NCBI GenBank assembly: GCA_032358255.1
Contig: JAULBX010010214.1
Location: 1 to 64,000 of the forward strand
Direction: 5' to 3'
DNA: 64,000 bases
Source of the DNA: Heterotrichella gracilis
Lineage: Eukaryota; Sar; Xanthophyceae; Tribonematales; Xanthonemataceae
Below the pieces are notes generated by a model that saw only the letters and a list, made by a program, of their open reading frames with translations, was not told the DNA's origin and searched no databases. The position numbers were made by a program, and so were the translations under genes. The stretch's first letter is position 1. Each line of letters begins with the position of its first letter. This document shows positions 56,101-64,000 of the stretch, in pieces.

Positions 56101-59100
56101 TTGATGGTCAACAATTCAAGGACACCACCCGTTACGTTTAAATATGGCGGGCGGGCAATCAATTGCGTTTTGGTTCAAGCTTGACGGTGGCAATGTTGGT
56201 GTGGGTACCCATACCCATACCACTGCCGCAGTGCGAGGTATACCCACGCCAGTACTGCAACGGGCAAGGAAGTTTGAACCAAAACGCAAATGATTTGTGT
56301 GCCGTCAATGGTGGAAACACGTCTGAACTGCCAAAATGCAGAAACACATTTGCTGGATGAAACGCAAACGTCACCTTCGAGGTTTGGCTTGGGCAGGGTT
56401 TTGTGGACCTTAAATTCAACCCTGCACAAGCACATGCCAGCACCTGCAAATCGATTCTAGGAGCACTGTCAGAAGCTGCATTCCTTGATGGACCACCATG
56501 TATATTGGGCGATCATCCAGGGTTATGGCCAGGCACCCCTCTGGCCCAGGTGAAGTGGCATATGATCATGAGGGCTGCAGCGCCTCTGTGAATGCTTACG
56601 GAGGGATTGTGAAAGCTTGCATGTCTTCACTGCGCCAGGCATCAGACAGGTGAATGTAGCTCTTCTGTGCTTTCAACTGCATTCGACACTGTCAGTATGC
56701 AGGCTCACCATTCACCTATGCAATGCCTGGCGTAGTGAAGGCATGCACGCTTTCACTTTCACTACCTGAGAGTCACAGGGAGTCTGCAGCCCTCATGATC
56801 ATATGCCACTGCGCATTGTGTCTTGCTGCATTGCACAGCACGAATGATGACATAGGCTGCTTCCTCTTGGTGACTCCTCGAGATGTACTCCCTGAGGGAT
56901 CACAGTGAGGCTGCAGCCCTTGCAATCATGCAAGCTGTGGGCTGCAGTAGGACACAGTGTTTGCAGCTTGCCAGTTTTGGCGACAAATTAGCAATTTAGC
57001 AAAGTTTAGGCCACTTTAACACATCCCCGTTCCCTCCTTACCCTTCTTTGTGTTGCAGAGCCATTCCTGCTGGCTCTTTCAGGCAATGTACCTTCCGCGG
57101 ATGAGTCCACTGCTGGACAACACAAGGCAGTACAGTTTACTAAAATTGAATAGTAAAGGGGATCTGTCACTTGAAGTGTTCGCTCGAGGCTTCGCTAGCT
57201 GCTAATGGACCTTTATTCTAGTCCAGTACATGCGCCAGATTTCTGCCCAATCTAGGCCCATAAGGTGGCAATGTTCTAGATCACTGCTCAGAAGCTGCCA
57301 ACAGCAGGGCTTAAAACCCTAGGGCTTCTACCAATATATTCTACCTATAGGCAGTAAAAAGTCACCCTTCCCGCGCGCATGACACCACCATTCCCCACAT
57401 GGCCTCAAGTTTTGGCCTGTGGACCCCATTCAGACCCAAGTTGTGGCCACACTTGAGGCCACGATTGCCCAGCTGCTACCATCAGAAATTTGATGGTAGC
57501 AGATGTGCTCGTCTGATAAGTGTTCTCTGAATAAAAGAATTTGCGCCAAGCTGATATTTCATGAGAGCCCCTTTTCTGCACAATGCCATCCTCCCTGCAC
57601 GCAGGACACCACGATCTCCCGCATCGCCTCCAGTTTTGGCCTGCTGGACCCCGCTCAGACCCAAATTGTTGCCACACTTGAGACCACCATCGCCCAGCTG
57701 CTGGTGGCAGGCCAGGATGCAGCCGCCTTCTCGCTGCGCAACCAGATGTACATGTATATGCGCAACCAGGCGGGGGTGGTCACGCTGCTTGATGTGCGGC
57801 GCACCTCGCCGTATGATGGGGACGGGGCGGTCCAGGGGTACATGAACCGCAGGGAGGTGCAGGTGGGTTGTGAGGTGCTGCGTGGGTGTGGGTGGGTTAA
57901 GCAGTGCAGGGGTACATCAGAGAGATGGTGGGGGGGGTGGATGATGGGGCGGTGCAGGGTACATGCACAGAGGGAGGGGTGGTGCAGGGAGGTGTGGATG
58001 GGTGGATCGTGTCTGCGTTGAACGCTAGAAGACTTACTTTGTTTTCTAATAGCTACACTCTTGATACCCTATTGGTGCCCTACTGCAGGATGCGCTGGGA
58101 GTGTCTGCCCAGTACAGCACCAGTATAATTTACCACTTTCTCTTGTATTGGTTACCCTATTAAAACCCTGGTGAACCCTACTGCAGGACGCGCTGGGAGT
58201 GTCTGCCCAATTCAATGCCAGCGGCAGCCCCGTCCAGGACTGCTCCTCACAGGTGGTGGCCACACTTACTGCTGACACCATGAGGAGCACAAAGGGGCTG
58301 GTGGCGGACCTGGTCAGGGCAATGCCAGTGATGCTGTATCAAGGTGAGAAATTGAAAATATTAGGTCAAAATAAATAGTAAAATAATGAATCTTAAATTG
58401 AACGTCACTGGCACCGCTGACACCATGAGCTTTATATGTTGTTTCAGGGCAGATGGACCTCCAGCTTGGTGTTGCCAGCAATGAGAAGTGGGTGGACAGC
58501 ATGGGGTGGGAGGGGCTGGATGCCTTCCTAGCGTCCCCCAGAAACATTTGGACCCTGGATGCGGGCACCCTCCAGAGCGCCCTCATTCCGCCGCCATACC
58601 CAATCTTGGTGGGTGCCAGTTTTTTTAAACACCTTAATTGTCATAGTTGTGAGGGGCACAATGATGGTATTAACATTAGTTACACAAACGCCCAGCCTGG
58701 AGGAGCCAATGCCGAGAAATTGAGACCGTGCTGCCACATCTGCGTGTCATTTGCGTTGTGAGTCCTAGAGTGTGGATCCATGCCTGGCGTCCTTTGCAAT
58801 TGCATTTGGAATTTGCACTCGTGTGTATAGTCAAAGGTGCATTTGCTGCTTGCCATTGTGCAATGCCATTTACCATCCGTCTGTGATTTAAATATGCAAC
58901 TGCTTTTTGTCCCCTGCAGGTTTGGAACCCAGGTCAGGCATATGATGCACCTGTGGTAGGCACTTGGAGGGAGGCAGGCAACCTGGCACAGGTAGTCCGC
59001 TAGTTGAGATGAAATGAGAATCGTGTCAATATTGTAATAATTAAAATGAGGTAAAAATATTGGAGTATCAAGCTTGTTTCATTGACAAACCTGGGATCTT

Positions 59101-60263
59101 CCTGGTGGAATCCACAATCCACAATGTAGCCAGCGAATCTAGTGCCATGGTATACACCAGAACTACATTAGTAGGGATGGGGGGAGGGGAGGGAACCATT
59201 GTCAACCATCATCAACTGGTGTGCATGGGCAGGGGCAGCTAAACTTGCCATCTTTTGACCCTTTGCATCTCTTGGAGCTCGTATATGTCGGCATCATACT
59301 TGCAAACACAAAGAGATCCCATAAGCTTGAGTAAATCCACCACTCTTATTTCCCTCCCGGATGTGACCAACTGCAGCGGGAGGGCAATCAGAGTCGTGGG
59401 ACTTTTCAAGCTTAAGGATCTCTGTGTGTTTGCAAGGACAGCAGACACATACGTGCTGCAACAGATGCAAAGGAGCACCAAGTATTTGGTTTTGGTGCCT
59501 TAATAGCTACACTTCTTTTCTTGGCTTTATAACTTGTATTAGGTGTTTTGTACCATTTATAGTGTGCCAAATTCTATTAAAGTATCATTTCTATACGTTC
59601 TATTATTGCTTTTCTTTGTTTGGCACGATGGGTTGTGGGCAATGTTGGGGCAATCTATGTTCAATATTTTAAAAAAATGTACAGGAAAAAAGTTCATGTT
59701 TTGATCATTTTCCATGCACGAGATTGATCCTTGCTGCAGGTGGTGGTGTGCAATGCGGGGCATTTTGTGACCCGCAACCAGCCCTTGGTGTCCCGAGCCA
59801 TGGTGCAAGACTGGGAACCATCATGTACATACAAAGGATAATCCAGATATGAGATATATAAATTCATACTAGATTTGATCCTTGGCGCAGGTGGTGGTGC
59901 GCAATGCGGGGCATTTTGTGACCCACGACCAGTCCCTGGTGTCCCGAGCCATGGTGCAAGACTGGGAACCATCATGTACATACAAAGGATAATCCAGATA
60001 TGAGATATATAAANNNNNNNNNNNNNNNNNNNNNNNNNNNNNNNNNNNNNNNNNNNNNNNNNNNNNNNNNNNNNNNNNNNNNNNNNNNNNNNNNNNNNNN
60101 NNNNNNNNNNNNNTTGGCGCAGGTGGTGGTGCGCAATGCGGGGCATTTTGTGACCCACGACCAGTCCCTGGTGTCCCGAGCCATGGTGCAGGCCTGGGTC
60201 AACAGGACGCTGCTGCCTGCCTTTGCGCGGGGCATGCCTGGCAGCATGGCGGCGCAGGGGTGA
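53117..60263 (+). CDS. Secreted serine carboxypeptidase (peptidase family S10)
   Basis: A 698-aa protein comes from eleven exons: 53117-53513, 53690-53796, 54039-54201, 54444-54593, 55175-55512, 55789-55941, 57605-57862, 58187-58343, 58448-58608, 58920-58991, 60123-60263. All phases agree. The N terminus (MRIFFSSLLIPLAAAVRS) is a signal peptide, followed by a Pro/Ala-rich segment. Family signatures are GGPGCAAMFSS (169 onward), nucleophile Ser263 in GESYAGKYIP, GSSYVDPYTQ, acid Asp578 in GQMDLQLGV and base His660 in NAGHFVTHDQ. Several N-x-S/T sites fit passage through the secretory route to a vacuole, lysosome or outside. It removes C-terminal residues from peptides. A 100-residue Pro/Ser-rich insertion is encoded by exon 5. 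Introns 4, 6, 7 and 10 carry duplicated pieces of exons 4, 7, 8 and 11. A TGTAA word follows the stop at 60910-60914. Confidence 0.93.
54655..54900 (+). repeat. Two echoes of carboxypeptidase exon 4 (catalytic serine segment)
   Basis: The exon 4 end (54524-54596), which encodes the GESYAGKY motif and ends in the donor CTAGGTAGGG, is repeated at 54665-54735 with only two or three changes. It recurs, more decayed, at 54811-54898. Each copy keeps a CTAGGTA donor. TTTAGGG tracts lie between copies (54637-54650 and 54781-54792). Confidence 0.9.
57375..57482 (+). repeat. Decayed echo of carboxypeptidase exon 7
   Basis: Bases 57375-57482 match the acceptor and first 110 bases of exon 7 (57598-57708) at roughly 80%. 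Shared blocks are AGTTTTGGCCTG, TGGACCCC, CAGACCCAA, GCCACACTTGAG and GCCCAGCTGCT. A single-base loss and a changed acceptor make it unusable as an exon. The offset is about 225 bases. Confidence 0.85.
58083..58135 (+). repeat. Echo of carboxypeptidase exon 8 start
   Basis: CCTACTGCAGGA[T/C]GCGCTGGGAGTGTCTGCCCA at 58079-58111 is identical but for one base to 58178-58210, the real exon 8 acceptor and start (offset 99). The upstream copy then diverges into AT-rich intron. Its acceptor CTGCAG is intact, so it could compete as an alternative 3' splice site. Confidence 0.9.
59722..60200 (+). repeat. Tandem array of carboxypeptidase terminal-exon copies across an assembly gap
   Basis: Copy A (about 59725-59870) and copy B (about 59876-60013) share a 151-base unit. 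Each has an acceptor (CTGCAG or GGCGCAG), codons for VVVRNAGHFVTHDQ including the catalytic histidine, and a downstream intron-like tail. Copy C is the genuine last exon at 60123. Copies A and B leave the exon after codons for SRAMVQ and run into a stop, so use of either would shorten the C terminus by about 25 residues and replace it with a short unrelated tail. Confidence 0.9.
60014..60113. other. Assembly gap (100 N)
   Basis: Exactly 100 unknown bases sit inside the terminal-exon tandem array. The gap was probably left because the repeat copies could not be resolved, and the round number is a placeholder rather than a measured length. Confidence 0.98.
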
Positions 60264-61816
60264 GCTTGCACCACCTCGCCGAGCGCAGCGTCTACGAAGT
60301 AGTCAAGGTAGCTGCACAGGAGAGTGGCAAAACCCTAGGATAGGGTAATGCACTCAAGTGGGTGCCCAGGGGTGTGAGCTTCACTCCCTCGCCAGGGAGC
60401 GCTTGTAGGCATGGCGCTGAGGAAGGAGCGAGTTTAATTGCATTGGAGTGGCTGCCATGCTCCGGGGCTATGACAGCCAGATAGGGGAACGCATTTGAGT
60501 GGTTTACACCCTGGCCATAGTGGAGGGCTGGGTCAACACAACGCTGGATGTGTATGAGGCATTGTATGCAAGAGAGCATGGCGGCAGGGGGATGGGTTGC
60601 ACGCCCTCGCTAGGCAGTACAGCTTAAAGCCTAGTGGGTTGGAGCAATGGTAGTTGATTGGGATGTTATGCCAGGAATTGCCCATTTTGGGATTGATCTA
60701 TGTACCAGTATAGTCTTGTGAGCTGAAAGCAGGGCAGGGTATGGAATTGCGTTGCTAATATGAAATCTGATGGGGTGCACTGACGCATTGCCATGTACCA
60801 CACGCGTATATGCATATGGCGTTGGCAGGTGTTAGTTGAACAGGTGGGGCTATGGGTTGTTTTGTTTGGCAGGTAAACAGCCTCTGTTGCTGTGTTGCAG
60901 CGATCAGCATGTAATATAGGGCATTCTGTACCTTACAATCACCTAGATACAAATTAGGTATTTCACTTCGGGTCGAGTCCAAGATGTATCATTTGCACAT
61001 CACTGCAATGCTGCACTGATGCTTAGCACTACCAATAATCATTAATCTTCACGTGCGCATGCACTGCCATGGGTCCCATGTACAGTTACATGGTGCCGGT
61101 GCCCATGTTTGTTATCTTGGCACCATCAATTTTATGTGACATATTCATAAGCAGTGCTCCCTGATGGTCTTTATTGTGTCCCTGTACTCTGTAGTCATAG
61201 GTACAGTGATTAGCGGTTTCTATACAGTCTTGACGTTCATCGCCATGTCACCGCATTATAAGATTACATATCATGTACCGTAATATCCTTATTAGGGATT
61301 TCCCAGCATCCAGCTCCGTCCTTCGTCCCCTGGTCTGTATGCATGTGTCACGAATTCGGAGCTTCATTGCTGTACACTGCTCAGCTGCATGCCTGCCAGG
61401 CTGGGACCATGGGCAGATGTGCACACCGCTCGAGCGCGTTCCTGCATGTTGAGAAGAGAATATCCACCAATTGAGCAAACTTTTGTTGTTGAAAGTTGCT
61501 GCGGATTATCCTTCCTTGCAGAGCACTTGAAGGTGGGGGCTTAGGGGTCGTTGTCGATGCCCTGGGTTTAGGTTTTTAGGGTTGTTCCACTGTGGCACAT
61601 GGGTGCATCAGGGGCGAGTAAGATTTGATGTGGAGAACCATGTTGCTGGTGTTTCCTGGCTTGGGAAAATCTTCGAGGATATAGCTGGATACAACTGTCG
61701 TGGGCACCTTCTTAGAACGGCACACACAAAGGAACACTCAACTTGGGGTTTGGATTACTTCACTTCTCTCGGAAGGCCCTTTTTTACTCGTGAGGTTGCT
61801 GCCAAATGCGGAACGC
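60264..61816. other. Intergenic region after the carboxypeptidase gene
   Basis: Fragments resembling the carboxypeptidase 3' end (GGGGTGTGAGCTTCACTCCCTCGCC near 60369, and CATGGCGGCAGGGGGATGGG then TTGCACGCCCTCGC near 60578) suggest two further decayed copies of 60238-60280. Beyond about 60700 nothing is recognised until the nocturnin-like gene. Confidence 0.5.
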
Positions 61817-63935
61817 ATGCTCAGCAGAGGCTCAGTAGGTTTGCAGCAGCTCAGACTAGGGAGAGCTTACTTGTCTAGAGCTTTCAGCAGGGGCAGCAGC
61901 CTACAAGTCGCACGTTGTGCGATGCCAGCCAACGTCACGAAACTCCGGCGACGGTTTGTGGACCTAAAACCGTTCGACACGGGCGACATCGGGACATGCC
62001 TCACGGTGCTCCAATGGAACATGCTAGCGGACGGGTTGGCCCAAAACGGAGACTATGTCAAGGTGGGTTTCTTTCCTATTGTGTAGGGCTTGGAGCGGAA
62101 TACCAGGGTCCACAAGGCTGTATGCATGCATATGAGGAGTGAACGAACTGGCCAAGTCCCAAACTTTTAACTAAAAGTAAGCAACAGCTGCAATTTATAT
62201 ACGATTTGCTATATCACGATTATGTTGCAAAGAAAAACGTCTTTGAAACAGGCTGCGCCAGAGGTGTTGTCATGGGAGAACAGAGAGGGTGCGCTGCTGC
62301 ACGAGCTGCTGGAGTCCCATGCGGACCTCATATGCGTGCAAGAGGCGTGCCATTTCGGTGAGGGGGTGGTGTTGATACAGCTGGTGTCCGAATACTGCAA
62401 CTGAGGATCTTTTGTAGCTGCTGCATCGGCATGGTGCATGCCGCACTGAGTGACCGCAAGAACGAGCCTGTACTGAACAGGCGCGTTTTTGTTTAGGAAA
62501 TTGGGTGCATAAAATGAATGCACTGCCTTCCTGTCCGTTAAAGCATGGAACAAATGTTGACGCCGCCACACCTTGTGCAGATGACTTTTTGCAACCCGAG
62601 CTGCGGCAAGCAGGCTACAAGGGCTTTTTCTTTGCCAAGCCATGCTCTGCTGCTCTGCGCTTCAACTGCCCCTCTGACGGCTCGGCCATCTTCTACCGCG
62701 CGTCGCGCTTTGACATGCTGACGGACTTTGTGGGTGCGTGGGCAACACACAATTGTAGGGTTTAGGGTTTAGGGTTTAGTCCAATGCGTCCCGCTTGGAC
62801 TTGTTGAGGCATTTGGGGGGTGGTTGGTCAATGGATTGTTAAGGAGTTACGAGTCTAGGGGTTTGACAAGCATGGTCTTTTTGTTGGTCAGCGCCGCGCC
62901 ACACGCCACTTATGGTTGCAGTATCTGCACCACTCTTTGCCCTCATGCATATCAGTGCACATAGAGAAAACCGTACAATACCAGGGGCTCCTGGCTTGTT
63001 TCACCCACCGGCATTGCTTCCTGCATTTGAGACCTTACTTCCATTACTCCCTTCCACAGCCTGTTGCGCTGCACACAAAGCTGCATGGGCTAAAAATGCC
63101 CAGAACCCTCTATCCCAAACCCTTGACAGCACTGTGCTGCCCCAGTTGAGCCCTTCCTCAGCACCACCAGCCAGCCTGAGAACCCCGCACCTTACACTCT
63201 AAACCCTACATCCTACACTTTAAACCCTGCACACTCTAAACAGCACTGTGCTGTCCCCAGTTGAGCCCTTTTTGAGCACCACCAGCCAGCCCGAGAACCA
63301 GGCTGCCTCCTACGTGGGCCTGAAGGACAAGCTGACGGGGTCGACCATACTCCTGGCCAACACGCACCTCAAGGCAAAGGCGTCGCAAGCCAACGAGATC
63401 ACGCGGATCCTTCAGGTAGGAGGCAGGCAGCACAACGGGGATTAGGGTTTGCAATCTAGGGTGTAGGGTCTATAAGGTTGAGGGGATCCTCCAGGTAGGA
63501 GGCAGGCAAGGGTGCAGCGCAACCCAGGGATTAGGGTTGACAAGTTACGGTGTAGGGTCCATACGGGTTAGAGTACTCTCCAGGTAGGCTATGCTTGGGG
63601 AGGAAGTGCGGTGCAGAGTTGAATGGAAGCATATATTTGGGCAGGTTGTATAGCCTTGGGGCATATGTATGCTACTGGGCTGTTGGGGCTAGGGTTGCTC
63701 ACCCTTATAGGGCCTTGTCAGGCAAACCCATGCGCAGTACTTACCACACTGTGCATGGTTTGGCTGTGCGCGCACGTGCTGGTCCTTAGGCGGGGGTGTT
63801 GGCATGGCGTGGCACTTGCTCAACACCATACCCTAACCATACCCTAACCTGGTGCCAACCTGCTCCTCAGGCCTCCCAACTGATGGACAAGCTGGATAAG
63901 GGCGCTTCCATCACACGCAGTGAAGCAGGCAACGG
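61817..63935 (+). CDS. Nocturnin-like protein (EEP family), 3' part outside the window
   Basis: Five exons are visible: 61817-62062, 62252-62357, 62581-62733, 63261-63415, 63871-63935, ending at a donor, so the gene continues to the right. The EEP signatures are LTVLQWNMLADGLAQ (metal-site Asn), VLSWENREGALLHELLESHA, LICVQEACHF (metal-binding Glu), LRQAGYKGFFFAKPCSAAL, SDGSAIFYRASRFDML and ANTHLKAKASQANE (catalytic His). The W-N-x-L-A...Y-x-G-F-F-x-x-K-P...DG-x-A-I-F pattern fits nocturnin better than CCR4 or ANGEL. Animal nocturnin is an NADP(H) 2'-phosphatase partly located in mitochondria. The first 35 residues (start MLSRGSVGLQ) are Arg/Ser/Leu-rich without acids, consistent with such targeting. 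A later in-frame ATG (61922) could give a shorter, untargeted form. Intron 3 contains a copy of the exon 4 start. Confidence 0.85.
62752..62782 (+). repeat. Telomere-like TTTAGGG tract in nocturnin-like intron 3
   Basis: GTAGGGTTTAGGGTTTAGGG followed by TTTAGT lies 20-50 bases after the splice donor of exon 3. It is one of many such tracts placed shortly downstream of donors in this window. Confidence 0.85.
63125..63190 (+). repeat. Echo of nocturnin-like exon 4 start
   Basis: CAGCACTGTGCTG[C/T]CCCCAGTTGAGCCCTT...AGCACCACCAGCCAGCC[T/C]GAGAACC is present at 63128-63186 and again at 63241-63299, which contains the real acceptor (CCCCAG before 63261). The upstream copy keeps a CCCAG acceptor. 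The offset is 113 bases. Confidence 0.9.
63478..63592 (+). repeat. Echoes of nocturnin-like exon 4 end
   Basis: GGATCCTCCAGGTAGGAGGC at 63484-63503 repeats the exon 4 end and donor (GGATCCTTCAGGTAGGAGGC, 63405-63424). A further CTCTCCAGGTAGGCT lies at 63578-63592. All copies retain CAGGTAGG. Confidence 0.85.
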
Positions 63936-64000
63936 GTGAGGAGACACTAGCTCTGGGAGGGGGTAGGGTTGGTGCTGTGTGGGGTGCGGAGCTACTAGCT

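Overview
This is nuclear DNA from a green alga (Chlorophyta, most likely in or near Chlamydomonadales). The genes are intron-dense, with about 88 introns in 13 multi-exon genes. Several proteins carry plastid- or mitochondrion-type presequences. The Arabidopsis-type telomere word TTTAGGG is scattered through introns, and TGTAA polyadenylation words follow some stop codons. Base composition is near 50% GC. Exons were joined by hand from splice sites and reading phase. Each joined model stays open from start to stop with consistent intron phase, except the last gene, which runs off the window.

Layout, left to right. 33-398 (-): small coiled-coil ORF of unknown nature. 1656-4849 (-): five-KH RNA-binding protein. 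6129-12962 (+): HDHD5/CECR5-type HAD hydrolase; its third intron contains a complete organelle-type small heat-shock protein gene on the opposite strand (8953-10230). 13883-18128 (+): plastid-type protein-kinase-like protein lacking the catalytic aspartate. 19061-19459 (+): single-exon SnoaL/NTF2-like protein. 20051-24227 (-): FAD-dependent monooxygenase, divergent from 24844-29010 (+), a WDR76/CMR1-type WD40 protein with an N-terminal PIP box. 31219-34046 (-): TBC-domain protein. 35288-40782 (-): mitochondrial methylmalonate-semialdehyde dehydrogenase; its ninth intron contains an intron-bearing tRNA-Lys(CUU) gene on the other strand. 41526-41878 (-): tiny two-exon PET117-like cytochrome-oxidase assembly factor, divergent from 42554-46984 (+), a dihydrofolate/folylpolyglutamate synthase. 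48605-51784 (-): one gene joining ankyrin repeats to a malonyl-CoA:ACP transacylase. 53117-60263 (+): secreted serine carboxypeptidase, crossing a 100-N assembly gap. 61817-63935 and beyond (+): nocturnin-like exonuclease/endonuclease/phosphatase-family protein, cut by the window end.

The genes do not form one pathway. Several are organellar: ALDH6, PET117 and the folate synthase look mitochondrial; the pseudokinase, the monooxygenase and the small heat-shock protein look organelle-targeted.

The most striking property is structural. At least ten genes carry degraded or near-identical tandem copies of their own exon edges, including the splice site, in the neighbouring intron. I call these exon echoes. 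They range from fresh (the carboxypeptidase terminal exon, about 151-bp period) to strongly decayed. With three GC-AG introns, intronic TTTAGGG tracts and an inverted-repeat element whose end coincides with a splice donor, the window looks like a genome where short tandem duplication constantly remodels intron-exon borders.
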